In this document: piece after piece, positions 1 to 8,622 of the stretch
How the letters are laid out: the number at the start of each line of letters is the position of its first letter
How positions within the stretch are numbered: position 1 is the first letter of the stretch
Virus record (IMG/VR): IMGVR_UViG_3300047550_006818
Location: 1-20,881 of that record
DNA: 20,881 nucleotides
Source: a virus
Reading direction: 5' to 3' (one strand)
Position numbers and translations under genes: made by a program
Notes under the pieces: model-generated
The model's database searches: none
Told to the model about the DNA's origin: nothing
Seen by the model: the letters and a program-made list of their open reading frames with translations, nothing else

Positions 1-851
1 GTAATTACAGTATTATCGTTATTATGTGAAAATTTTTTATTAATTAAATCTAATACATCAGAAGAATTGACCTCAATCGATTCTGGTTTTTCGTTTTCTT
101 CAGGTGTTTTAATGCTTGATGCTCCATCATCAATAATCACGCCTTGAACATCAGCCGCAGGATTCGTTGTAAATCCAATACCCAATGGATAAATTCTTCC
201 TGTTACTAAACGGTAAACAGGAGTACCATCATTTAATTTTCCGGGACCATCGAAACCTTTTAGATATTTTTTAAACTCATTTATATGTTCTTTTTTGCTG
301 ATAATTTCAGCATCTTTCAAATCTAAACTTCCAACAGCAATAAGATAATCATTAAATCCAATTTCCCAACTTGCACTAATTCTTTGATATAAATTTGATT
401 CTGGATCGTTTGAGCTTTCTAATGCATCTGCGAAATCTCTATCAACTGTTCTATAAACAACAGCTGCTAAAGCTATATTAAAAGGATTTAAGCTTCCTTT
501 TACATCTTCTTCAAACAATAATTTATTATCATCGAAAGAAGAAAATGCAGAATTAACAATATGACCAACTACTCTTTGCTTCTTATGCTCAATATTAGTT
601 GGTTTATGAATAAAATATTTTTTAAAAGCAATCGCAGTATTTGTATCAATGCCGTCTCCATTCTTATTAAATTTATTAACAACAGCCGCATTAAATGCAG
701 CACCAACCAAATCAATATTTTTATCTAAATTAACAGAAGATGGAATTAATGATTTGAGAGGCTCTAATGAAGCGACAGATAAGAGAGCGTTGTTTTCAAA
801 ATTTAATGAGGCTGTAACAATATTCTCAAATTTTGTTTTATAAAGAAACAT
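1..851 (-). CDS. Probable prohead (capsid maturation) protease, N-terminal part, cut by the window edge
   Basis: The reading frame is open from ATG at 851 to base 1, giving 283 full codons, with no stop before the edge. It follows the portal gene by 15 nt, the usual place for a prohead protease in tailed phages. Residues 83-103 read KPTNIEHKKQRVVGHIVNSAF, resembling the segment around the catalytic histidine of prohead proteases (candidate H89). ISASWEIGF at 158-166 resembles the segment around the catalytic serine (candidate S161). These proteases cut scaffold and capsid proteins during head maturation. After about residue 240 the protein becomes acidic and polar, so a scaffold-like C-terminal part may follow outside the window. 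No Shine-Dalgarno sequence precedes the ATG; the leader is A and T only. The family call rests on motif resemblance and gene order. Confidence 0.72.
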   Translation of the reverse strand, partial: MFLYKTKFENIVTASLNFENNALLSVASLEPLKSLIPSSVNLDKNIDLVGAAFNAAVVNKFNKNGDGIDTNTAIAFKKYFIHKPTNIEHKKQRVVGHIVNSAFSSFDDNKLLFEEDVKGSLNPFNIALAAVVYRTVDRDFADALESSNDPESNLYQRISASWEIGFNDYLIAVGSLDLKDAEIISKKEHINEFKKYLKGFDGPGKLNDGTPVYRLVTGRIYPLGIGFTTNPAADVQGVIIDDGASSIKTPEENEKPESIEVNSSDVLDLINKKFSHNNDNTVI

Positions 852-866
852 AAATAATATATATAT

Positions 867-2903
867 TTACACAGAATATTTTGTGCTGTGATATAATAAA
901 CTAGCAGAATAAATATCCAACTGATGTTCTGTTGCAAGTTCTTGTATTGAATTTAAAATTCCTAATTTATCTAAAACAGAAGGATCATTAACAACTTGAC
1001 CTGCCAATTCATTCCATTTAGCATTTTCAGCGCCAACAATAATTGCTTCGCTAATACTGGCGGCTATTTTCTTTTGATCGCTAGATAAAGATTTCTTAGA
1101 ATATTTTTTTCTTAATGCTGTTTCTACTAAAGCATTTAAATTTTTTGTTTCATCCATTGTTTTAGCAATAGCTTCTTTAGCGAATACAGAAGCTTTTGCA
1201 CCAAGCGGCCTACCTCTTTCATTAGGAGTAGATGTCTTCTTTATTGGTGCAGCTGGAGCAACATCAGGAACAGGTGGTGGTATCATGGGAACGCCACCAA
1301 CAATTGGATTATAATAACCCTGTTCTCTTTGTTGAACAAATTTTTCCTGAGCAGCAACTAATTCTTCAGGAGTTGGATAAATACCAGTTTCAATAACTTT
1401 AATGCCTTCTTCTGGTGGAAGAATACCAAGCTCCATCATTCTTGTGACAACGCGATTAAATTGAGTTTCATCTTTAATGGAAACTTCTTCAAACTTCGCC
1501 TGTGGGCATTTACCTTTAAATCCTAAATTTCTAAAAATTAAATCAAGTTGCGGTTGCAAGAAATCATTGAGGAATGCATTTCTCGCTTCTTTAAGTCTTT
1601 CAAAAAATACCTGAGCTTTAACTGTTGTATTTGCAAATTTTTCAGAACCAATTAAAATATTTTGTAAACCTTCTTTGATGTCTTCATTAACAATTCTATA
1701 TTTTTCGTATCCTAATACTTTATTCATATCAGGAATTAAGAATTCTGCTTTAGTTGTATAATCTGCAACAAGCACGCGACCAACAGATTGATTGCGCAAA
1801 AGATTTTGCATTGCTTGAATATTTTTATGATTAATTCCGCCCTTAGATGGTTCATTACCCATCGTAATTAATAGAATAACATTCTCAATTGTACGACAAA
1901 TAGCTTGATCAATCTTCTTCATTTCAAGCTTGAAGTTAATATCATCAAGAACAGGAAAACCAAAAGGAACAGCAAATGGCTCGTAATCTTGCTTTTTATA
2001 AAATGAATAAATTACATCAGTTGGATTCAATTGAATCTTCAAACCATCTTGTGACCACTGACCATTTTTGATTTTATTTTGTGTTTCTTTATCTAAATTT
2101 TGAAACACTAATTTATCATGATCGTTTTTTGGATTCTGTAATCTTTCCAACTCATATTCAGAAAGAATCTTTTGATAAACAACATACTTCCAAGAGCTTG
2201 TTCTATTAACTGTTAGATAATATGGATTTAAAAGAATATATTGAACTGGAATTTCGTTTTTAACATTATATTTAGTGGGATAATCTTTATTAAGGATTAA
2301 GTCCGTAGTATAAGATGACCCATCATACGAAGCATAGCTCTCAAGAATCTTAGAGAAATCATCAATAGTAAATTTAGCATTTATCTTATAAAAGAAAACA
2401 TTGCCGCTTCGATAGTATTCACGAAAATACTGATCTTTTACGTTCCACATTTGAACGTACTTCATCCACTTACTGAAAAAATCTCTAGCTTTTTGACTAC
2501 CGCCTTCTAAATAGATTTCAGCATTTGCAAATTCTGACATGATATCAATTGCATTTCTAAAAATAGCAATATTGGCATAAGCTTTTTGGCACAACTCAAT
2601 TGCATCGCGAATATTATAACCATTAATCGACATCTCAAATGGCAACAATCCTTCGCGAATATTTCCGTATTTATAAATCTTAGGACCAACATAAGCCAAA
2701 TTACGTCTTATTTCAGAATTGCTAGTTGCGCCACCTCTTTCATAAGTAGCATTACTTTCTGACTGATAAAATGGATCGCCAACTAAAGAGGGTTCTGAAT
2801 CATTGGTTTTTAGCAGTGATTCTAAAGGCAAATTGCCATTGTTATCATCTCCTTTAGAAAACTGATTCCAATAATCAGATTTTTTTGTATATTTACGAGT
2901 CAT
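867..2903 (-). CDS. Portal protein
   Basis: This 678-residue protein would form the dodecameric ring at one head vertex through which DNA is packaged and to which the tail attaches. It lies directly downstream of the large terminase (gap 39 nt) and upstream of the protease. Portal-like stretches include REYYRSGNVFFYKI (about 161-174), IPVQYILLNP (218-227), an alpha-helical stem region with KKIDQAICRTIENVILLITMG (329-349), and TPEELVAAQEKF (511-522). A proline-rich linker (about 540-560) leads to a C-terminal extension of about 110 residues that begins near NERGRPLGAK and is rich in Lys, Ala and Ser; it is not needed for the basic portal fold. Start: the ATG at 2903 is preceded by an AT-rich leader with no Shine-Dalgarno sequence. 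Confidence 0.93.
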   Translation of the reverse strand: MTRKYTKKSDYWNQFSKGDDNNGNLPLESLLKTNDSEPSLVGDPFYQSESNATYERGGATSNSEIRRNLAYVGPKIYKYGNIREGLLPFEMSINGYNIRDAIELCQKAYANIAIFRNAIDIMSEFANAEIYLEGGSQKARDFFSKWMKYVQMWNVKDQYFREYYRSGNVFFYKINAKFTIDDFSKILESYASYDGSSYTTDLILNKDYPTKYNVKNEIPVQYILLNPYYLTVNRTSSWKYVVYQKILSEYELERLQNPKNDHDKLVFQNLDKETQNKIKNGQWSQDGLKIQLNPTDVIYSFYKKQDYEPFAVPFGFPVLDDINFKLEMKKIDQAICRTIENVILLITMGNEPSKGGINHKNIQAMQNLLRNQSVGRVLVADYTTKAEFLIPDMNKVLGYEKYRIVNEDIKEGLQNILIGSEKFANTTVKAQVFFERLKEARNAFLNDFLQPQLDLIFRNLGFKGKCPQAKFEEVSIKDETQFNRVVTRMMELGILPPEEGIKVIETGIYPTPEELVAAQEKFVQQREQGYYNPIVGGVPMIPPPVPDVAPAAPIKKTSTPNERGRPLGAKASVFAKEAIAKTMDETKNLNALVETALRKKYSKKSLSSDQKKIAASISEAIIVGAENAKWNELAGQVVNDPSVLDKLGILNSIQELATEHQLDIYSASLLYHSTKYSV

Positions 2904-2913
2904 GTTATTAATA

Positions 2914-2944
2914 GTTACACATAGTAACTTTAAAAGTGACTTTT
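2914..2944. repeat. Two small inverted repeats between terL and portal
   Basis: GTTAC-ACATA-GTAAC (2914-2928) can form a 5-bp hairpin. AAAAGT-G-ACTTTT (2932-2944) is a perfect 13-base palindrome overlapping the terminase stop codon. The core AGT(A/G)ACTTT also occurs twice as a direct repeat. They fill most of the 39-nt gap before the portal start, one of the few real gaps in this tightly packed operon. They could be an operator, an RNA-processing or translation-control hairpin, or a weak attenuator. There is no U-run typical of an intrinsic terminator. Confidence 0.5.
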
Positions 2945-4808
2945 AACCAATAAAAAGTGGCTGAAATGTTTCTGTTATATCTTCAATATGAACCTGTTGC
3001 ATATCAAAATAAATTTTGCACATCCAATTTCCCAAAACCAAAGCCGAATAACTATCTTTTCTTGGTTTATCTGGACCGGTCTTGCGTTTTAAATTAGGTG
3101 GTAAATCAAAATTCTGCAATCCTTGTGCAGATGTGGTAATTTGTATTAAAGCGCATTCTGTTTTAGTTAACAATATCATATCAGTTAAATGTTCTACAAA
3201 ATCAATCATTTTAGCTTCTTCATTTTCTTTTTCTGAATCGAGAGCATTAGAAAATTTTAAGTTATTAATATTTATTTTTTGTCTGGTTTGACTACGAAAA
3301 TTATCATCAATAGCGCGACTTGCGAAATAAGTTCTTTGATGATCGAAGTTTGCTTGCAATAATTCATTAGCTAATCGAATCCAACTGGAAGTTGGTTTAC
3401 GAAGCATAACATATCGATAATCAGACTTATTATATTCTGATTTTGCAGTTAATAAATTCTGCTGATATTCTTCTGGACGTTCGAATTCAGTAACTATTTG
3501 TTTTAGATTTATTTTAGCCGCTTTAAATACTTCACTTTCGTTACAAGAATTCATAAACTGAACTCCGCCGTTATAGTCCATACAAACTCCAACAACATTA
3601 AAATTATTTAAAATATATAAGAAATACTGAATATGATCTTTTAGTGATGAACCAGACAAAGCATAAGAATGAACCAATGTGCAAATTTGTTTTTCTCTAT
3701 TAATTTTTAAAACTTGAATAGCGAAATCATCAGAAGATTCTGTTTCAGACCAAGATGGGTCAACGGAAACAATGTATTCATCTTCAGGCTTGCCAACTAC
3801 TTCGATTGAAGGCTGTTCACCATCAGGAACAGTACAAAGAGCCATTTTAGAAATTTTAAAATAACCGGAACTATCATCTGTAAATTGTGCGCCGAATTCT
3901 CTTAAGAACTGAGATTCGCTCATTGTAGATTTGGCTTGATTAATTAGATTTTGATCGTATAACTGCTCTGGAGCGCAGTCATAAGAAAATTGCATAACGC
4001 ATCTTTTTGTTTTTTCTTTATTTTTCGGATTATAAATTAGCTGTTCGTATTGTTCATATAATTTATATAAATATTCAAATTTAAAAGATGCTGAAGATAA
4101 AGCTATCAATTTATTATTAGGCCATTGATAACGATCTTCTTCTTTCATATCTCCTTGAGCAATTAATTTAGATTCTACTTTATACAAATCTTCTCTTTGT
4201 GTTGGGTTTTGGACAACAGAAAGAAAGGGTACAATAACTTCGTTATAAATTCTTTCAGGCATCAAAAGAAACTCATCAATAATAATACGATGAAAACGAA
4301 AACCGCGAAGTTTTTCGCCATCGCCCAGTGGTAATGCGCGAATTCTACTTCTGCCTATTTCCATCACCCATTCATCGTTGCTCTTAGAAACGTGAGTAAT
4401 GCATTGTTTAAGCAAATAAGCTTCAGGTTTAGCGGCAATATCTTCAATCTTTTTAAATATCATTTTCGACTGACGAAAAGATCTTGATAATATACCTGTT
4501 TCTACTCCTTGATTTAAAATTGCATCCAATACAGCGTAAATACCTGTCGTATAAGATTTACTCATACCGCGAGACCAAACACCTAAAAAATAATCACTTT
4601 CCAACATACCTTTAATAGCCATGTGCTGAAAAGGAAATAGCTTTACTCCAGTTATTAAATCAGTAGCGAAAGTGATATTGTTTCTTAAAAACTGATAAAA
4701 TAAAAGTTTTGCTTCTCGCTCTTCTATGTATCCAGAAATATTATTTAATTCATCATTGCTGATGAATTTCGATTTTCTTTCTGTCTGGTTTCCCGGTTCC
4801 CAACTCAT
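2943..4808 (-). CDS. terL: Terminase large subunit (packaging ATPase and nuclease)
   Basis: This 621-residue protein is the motor that pumps DNA into the head and cuts it. The N-terminal ATPase has a variant Walker A, WSRGMSKSYTT (78-88), which lacks the usual GKT/S, and a Walker B with catalytic acid, IIIDEF (175-180). A coupling-motif-like IALSSA lies at 235-240. The C-terminal RNase H-like nuclease has its three expected acidic residues in context: SVDPSW (D350), VCMDYN (D411) and PRKDSYSAL (D585). Length and motif order are those of T4 gp17-type terminases. The ATG at 4808 lies inside the 3' end of the nuclease gene (56-nt overlap), which suggests translational coupling. All catalytic residues appear intact. 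Confidence 0.96.
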   Translation of the reverse strand: MSWEPGNQTERKSKFISNDELNNISGYIEEREAKLLFYQFLRNNITFATDLITGVKLFPFQHMAIKGMLESDYFLGVWSRGMSKSYTTGIYAVLDAILNQGVETGILSRSFRQSKMIFKKIEDIAAKPEAYLLKQCITHVSKSNDEWVMEIGRSRIRALPLGDGEKLRGFRFHRIIIDEFLLMPERIYNEVIVPFLSVVQNPTQREDLYKVESKLIAQGDMKEEDRYQWPNNKLIALSSASFKFEYLYKLYEQYEQLIYNPKNKEKTKRCVMQFSYDCAPEQLYDQNLINQAKSTMSESQFLREFGAQFTDDSSGYFKISKMALCTVPDGEQPSIEVVGKPEDEYIVSVDPSWSETESSDDFAIQVLKINREKQICTLVHSYALSGSSLKDHIQYFLYILNNFNVVGVCMDYNGGVQFMNSCNESEVFKAAKINLKQIVTEFERPEEYQQNLLTAKSEYNKSDYRYVMLRKPTSSWIRLANELLQANFDHQRTYFASRAIDDNFRSQTRQKININNLKFSNALDSEKENEEAKMIDFVEHLTDMILLTKTECALIQITTSAQGLQNFDLPPNLKRKTGPDKPRKDSYSALVLGNWMCKIYFDMQQVHIEDITETFQPLFIG

Positions 4809-5709
4809 TATCTAAAAAATATTGTAAATCTACCTGCCAAAGCTTACTACCATGATATAATAATTTTGGTATAATATCTAATGATTTATCACGATCACCA
4901 GTAAATACGAATTGAATTCTGCGAGCGTACTTATGAGATAAATATCTCATATTATGAAAAACATATTCTAAACTCGTTTTTCGACTAAACTTTTTTTGAT
5001 TATATTTTATCTTGCCTATATTGCTCTCTACAACCACAAACAAATAACCACCTAAATCTATTGCTTTTTGTATTTCTCTTTCGAATCTAGATAATCCAGA
5101 AGATAATGTTCCAAGGAAATCAGACTCTGCTTTTCGATCAACAAATGTATAACTATATTCTTTTTTGTTTAATAAATAATCTCCAATAAATAATTTTTCT
5201 ATTTTTGTATTTTCGAACTGCAATGGATCTTGCTCCCTTGTATCAACAAGTATTTCAGCATCAGATAAATCAATATCATTAAAATCTTTAGGAATATTTT
5301 TATTAAACAATGGTTCTATATTTATAAATTGACATGCGGCATTATAAGAACCAAAATATTTTTTATATATATTGATTGGCGGCAAATCTAAAGTGCTCAA
5401 TTCATTTGAAAAAGGAGCGTATTGATAACTCTTTTCTTTTATTCTAGTCTGAAGCATCTCAAGAATCTTCTGTTTAACAATTTCTTGTTTTTCATTTTTT
5501 TCCCATAATAAAAATTCTTGGAGATCCAAAAATTCTGTTTGGAAATATTCTTTTTTACTTTTGTATGGAATTTGCTTTTTATAAAATAAAGAATATCTTG
5601 GAAAATACTTACAATAATACTCTGCTTGATAAATTTCATGTTTTTTTAGATGAGCATGTAAACTTTTATCACTGTTAAATTCTTCATTACAGGCTGCACA
5701 TTTGATCAT
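4753..5709 (-). CDS. C2H2 zinc-finger ERCC4/XPF-type nuclease
   Basis: This 318-residue protein has two recognisable parts. Residues 4-24 form a classic C2H2 finger (C4-x2-C7-x12-H20-x3-H24, with F11 and L17 at the structural positions). Residues about 153-290 form an ERCC4 nuclease domain: LVDTREQDP (D156, R158, E159), IGDY (G176-D177), VDRKAESD (D191-R192-K193, D197) and SRFEREIQKA (208-211 core). This matches the GD-Xn-(E/D)RK-X3-D signature of XPF/Mus81 nucleases, which cut branched DNA. No helicase domain or C-terminal HhH is visible. The gene starts by ATGA overlap with the gene upstream and runs 56 nt into terL. A role in clearing branches or Holliday junctions before packaging, like T4 gp49, is inferred from the context. 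Confidence 0.9.
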   Translation of the reverse strand: MIKCAACNEEFNSDKSLHAHLKKHEIYQAEYYCKYFPRYSLFYKKQIPYKSKKEYFQTEFLDLQEFLLWEKNEKQEIVKQKILEMLQTRIKEKSYQYAPFSNELSTLDLPPINIYKKYFGSYNAACQFINIEPLFNKNIPKDFNDIDLSDAEILVDTREQDPLQFENTKIEKLFIGDYLLNKKEYSYTFVDRKAESDFLGTLSSGLSRFEREIQKAIDLGGYLFVVVESNIGKIKYNQKKFSRKTSLEYVFHNMRYLSHKYARRIQFVFTGDRDKSLDIIPKLLYHGSKLWQVDLQYFLDNELGTGKPDRKKIEIHQQ

Positions 5710-6782
5710 ATAGCATCTTCTTTAGAAATACCTAAAATTCTAGCTTTCCATGAAGACATGTTTTCGAATTTATCAGCTTCATCACGAACCGCTTTCTTTT
5801 GCATTTCAGCGATTTGAATCATCATCTTTCTTTCTTGCTCGTCTTGGAAAAGCTCAACAAGATTAATAATCGAAGCATTTTTTTGATGATGCATTTCTAC
5901 TCTTTTAGCTCTTTCACCATTTAATTTTTGCAACGACTTGTCGATACGTTGAGCACATTGATTATATTCTTCACTAATTGTTTTTAATATTTCTGTTAAA
6001 CGAATTGTCAAATCTTTTTGATCTTGCACATCATGAAACATTTCATTAACGGTGTTTTTCTTATTATCAATCTGTTTTAAATTTATATAATCCATGCATA
6101 CATTAATATATAAATTAATTTCATCGATTGTTAAATCTGGTTTATCCCAAGTCGAACGCACAAATTCCGCTTCAAATAAGTCTTTATCAGTGGCGCTACG
6201 ATAAGTATCGTAATTTTGTATAAATCTTGGACTAGAAAGATAAACCAATAACCTCTCTAAACATTTTCTATGTTGAAGGCTTAATTTATTTTCATCTATA
6301 TCTTGCCCACACCATTTATTAACTTTTTTAATTACTGAATTAATACTACGTGGAACAACATATTTTTCATTAACCGCTGATTCGTTTTCAACCAAATAGT
6401 CTGGATATTTTTCTTTAATAAATTTATGAATCGCTCTATATTGTGGAGTGATAAAAATATTAACACTCTTAACGTCTTGAAAATCTTTATTAAATAATAA
6501 TTCTGTAATCTGCTTGGGAGAAATACCTGTTTTAATATTTTGCTCAATAAATTCAATATGGTTTGGAGTTAAAGAAAATTCTTGAACAGTGTTTTTATTT
6601 TTTTGTTTCTTATTTAAAACTCCAGATTCAATCATGAAGTCACGAACCAATTTACAAGGTTTATCGCGTCCAGTTAGATTTTCTTGTCCAAGCATTAAAT
6701 TAGCAATAACTACATAATCCGTAAAACCTTCTTCAATTTTTTTAGAAATAAATATTTTTTGATCTTCTGTTAGATTATTCAT
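5706..6782 (-). CDS. Hypothetical protein with two HTH-like repeats and a coiled-coil tail; candidate small terminase
   Basis: This 358-residue protein is not recognised with certainty. The N-terminus carries two similar helical segments, LTEDQKIFISKKIEEGF (4-20) and LTPNHIEFIEQNIKTGIS (71-88). Each is followed by a stretch that could complete a helix-turn-helix. The middle (about 140-240) is helical. The C-terminus (about 255-345) is strongly charged and looks coiled-coil. A DNA-binding N-terminus, a helical oligomerisation region and a place two genes upstream of terL would suit a small terminase that recognises phage DNA, but it is longer than most. It overlaps the sigma factor gene by 8 nt and the nuclease gene by 4 nt. 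The gene itself is secure; the function is an inference. Confidence 0.85.
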   Translation of the reverse strand: MNNLTEDQKIFISKKIEEGFTDYVVIANLMLGQENLTGRDKPCKLVRDFMIESGVLNKKQKNKNTVQEFSLTPNHIEFIEQNIKTGISPKQITELLFNKDFQDVKSVNIFITPQYRAIHKFIKEKYPDYLVENESAVNEKYVVPRSINSVIKKVNKWCGQDIDENKLSLQHRKCLERLLVYLSSPRFIQNYDTYRSATDKDLFEAEFVRSTWDKPDLTIDEINLYINVCMDYINLKQIDNKKNTVNEMFHDVQDQKDLTIRLTEILKTISEEYNQCAQRIDKSLQKLNGERAKRVEMHHQKNASIINLVELFQDEQERKMMIQIAEMQKKAVRDEADKFENMSSWKARILGISKEDAI

Positions 6783-7497
6783 TGGAGAAAATATCGTGTT
6801 CTTCTAAAATTTGTTTCGCTTTTAAATAAAGTAATTTCTTTAAATTTTTTATTTGCTTATAACCCGCCTTACGACCTTTTTCTGATGTTCTAAATTTCAA
6901 AAATCTTGCAACTTCATCATCAGTTAAACAATCAATAAAAAACATTTTATAAATAAAAAAATATTTATCATTTAAATTAGCTTTCATAAGAGAATGTAAT
7001 TTATTTTCAGCATTTAAAAAATCCACGCTATCAGCTTGCTTGATATTTAAATGATAATTTTTATGATTTTCTAAACTAACAGGAATTTTTAAATCATAAG
7101 CACTTTTTTTAGTTTTTTCCCATTTAGCAAATAATGGACATTCACTACATTGTTTTTTACTAGGAGTGAAACCACAAGAATCTTCTATGCCTTTATCTAA
7201 TGATGTTTTATTTTGATTAAAAGAACATGATAAACAAGGTTTAGCAAAAGAGCTGTAATTATTTCTTATAATATTACGTAATTGATTCGTAACAATTCTA
7301 TTTATCCAAGGCTCAATAGCGCGAGATTGATCCCATAAATGCCACTTATTATAAATATGAAGCTTAATCATTTGCTCAATATCTTGAAAGTCAAACCAAG
7401 CAATGGCTTTAAGCTTCCATTTCATTTGGCGCTTTTTGATTATTTGATCAATCACTTCATACATTTCCTCAAATTTTTTTTTATTTTTACGGCTCAT
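6775..7497 (-). CDS. Phage late sigma factor, gp55-like, with a cysteine cluster
   Basis: This 240-residue protein resembles sigma-70 family factors. Residues about 30-85 look like region 2: FDFQDIEQMIKLHIYNKW followed by IEPWINRIVTNQLRNIIRNNY, with the conserved W, N and R pattern of the core-binding and -10-recognition helices. Residues about 189-232 look like a region 4-type helix-turn-helix (DCLTDDEVARFL, then a Lys-rich helix). Between them lies a cysteine cluster, C88-x2-C91, C108 and C117-x2-C120, likely to bind zinc. T4 gp55 (185 residues) directs host RNA polymerase to late promoters; this protein is longer mainly through the insert. It overlaps the zinc-ribbon gene by 11 nt. Which promoters it reads cannot be told here, since no convincing TATAAATA site precedes the genes in this window. 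Confidence 0.85.
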   Translation of the reverse strand: MSRKNKKKFEEMYEVIDQIIKKRQMKWKLKAIAWFDFQDIEQMIKLHIYNKWHLWDQSRAIEPWINRIVTNQLRNIIRNNYSSFAKPCLSCSFNQNKTSLDKGIEDSCGFTPSKKQCSECPLFAKWEKTKKSAYDLKIPVSLENHKNYHLNIKQADSVDFLNAENKLHSLMKANLNDKYFFIYKMFFIDCLTDDEVARFLKFRTSEKGRKAGYKQIKNLKKLLYLKAKQILEEHDIFSNE

Positions 7498-7864
7498 TCA
7501 CGTCCTCAAAATTACGACTCGACTGACATTCTTTTAGTGATTGAGCTAAATATTCTTCTTTTGATAGAGATCGAGAAACAGAAGATGGACGATCAAATTT
7601 TTCCGAAGAAGGTTTTTGGCTAATAATTTCATTAACACTAAATTTATTTCGACCTTCTTTTTGAATTTCGTAATCTAATCTATTTGGTCTTATAAAAGTT
7701 GTTGGCAAACCATCTTCATCTAATTCAGGCCCTCTGCTAGGCTGAATAATAGCTCTATTAGATTTTGCTAAAATTTGACCACCTAATGATGATCCACAAT
7801 TTGAACAAAATTTTGAACCAACCATATGTTTTGTTCCACAGCTAGAACAATAGATATTAGCCAT
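7487..7864 (-). CDS. Small zinc-ribbon protein
   Basis: This 125-residue protein begins with a compact zinc ribbon, C6-x2-C9-x10-C20-x2-C23, in the CxxCG...FCxxCG form of the double-zinc-ribbon/zf-ribbon class. The rest is polar and probably disordered (Ser, Arg, Glu-rich), with a short motif SLSKEEYLAQSLKEC near residues 99-113. No enzyme domain is seen. It lies between PhoH and the late sigma factor, overlapping the latter by 11 nt, so an adaptor role in transcription or RNA metabolism is possible but unproven. The ATG at 7864 is the only sensible start, because the ribbon begins at residue 6. Confidence 0.85.
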   Translation of the reverse strand: MANIYCSSCGTKHMVGSKFCSNCGSSLGGQILAKSNRAIIQPSRGPELDEDGLPTTFIRPNRLDYEIQKEGRNKFSVNEIISQKPSSEKFDRPSSVSRSLSKEEYLAQSLKECQSSRNFEDVNEP

Positions 7865-7875
7865 ATTCTATTATA

Positions 7876-8622
7876 TTAATGATGATTGAGTTTCTCTAAT
7901 TTCTTAAACTGATGAACAATGAATTTTAGAATCTCACTTCGCATGATATCTTCTTCTGTAAATTCGAAACAGAAAATACCTTTTTCTCGACTTTCTTCGT
8001 TATGAAATAAATCATATATCTTCATAAAACCTGATTTATTTCCAACATCAGATTGCATAGAATCGCCGCAAATAAAGATTTTAGTATTTTCACCAATTCT
8101 TGTTATTGCTGTTATTAATTCTTTAGTAGAAAAATTTTGACATTCATCAATTAAAATAATCATGTCTTTCCAAGTTGCACCTCTTAAAAAATTAACAGGC
8201 AAAGCTTCTATCAGTTTATGCTGCTCTAAATATTTTGTTTGATTAATAGGTATTAATTCATCCAATTTATCATATAAAGGTATCATAAATGGATTAAACT
8301 TTTCATCAACTGTACCGGGCAATGCACCCAAAGCTCTTTCTCCAGACTCAGCTATTGTACGAATGTATTTGATTTCAGAATGCTGGCCAGTATTAAATAA
8401 ATGAAGAGCACAATATACACTAATAAAACTTTTTGCTGATCCTGCGGGTCCATTTATAAATATTATTTTTGTATTTTTATCGAAAGCTATTTGAACAATA
8501 TGTCTTTGTTTTTCAGTTAATTTAAAATCCTTAATATTTAATTTTATATTTTTAAAATTATTAATTTCAATTGCTTCATCAATTTCAGACTTTATATGTT
8601 TTTTCTTCTTTTTATTTGACAT
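7876..8622 (-). CDS. phoH: PhoH-like ATPase
   Basis: This 248-residue P-loop ATPase has a Walker A GPAGSAKS (58-65), a Walker B IILIDECQN (155-163) and a sensor-like ICGDSMQSD (184-192). The downstream GFMKIYDLF and the insert IRTIAESGERALGALPG (87-103) are typical of PhoH proteins. A Lys-rich tail (residues 4-9) precedes the domain. PhoH-like genes are common in marine and freshwater phages. Their biochemical role is thought to concern RNA handling or phosphate stress, and it is not settled. The gene is divergent from the plus-strand glycosyltransferase, with only 26 nt between the two start codons, and lies 11 nt upstream of the zinc-ribbon gene. Confidence 0.93.
   Translation of the reverse strand: MSNKKKKKHIKSEIDEAIEINNFKNIKLNIKDFKLTEKQRHIVQIAFDKNTKIIFINGPAGSAKSFISVYCALHLFNTGQHSEIKYIRTIAESGERALGALPGTVDEKFNPFMIPLYDKLDELIPINQTKYLEQHKLIEALPVNFLRGATWKDMIILIDECQNFSTKELITAITRIGENTKIFICGDSMQSDVGNKSGFMKIYDLFHNEESREKGIFCFEFTEEDIMRSEILKFIVHQFKKLEKLNHH

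Noticed and set aside
649-843. Plus-strand frame of 64 codons
   Set aside because: It lies antisense within the protease reading frame, has no family features and no ribosome site.
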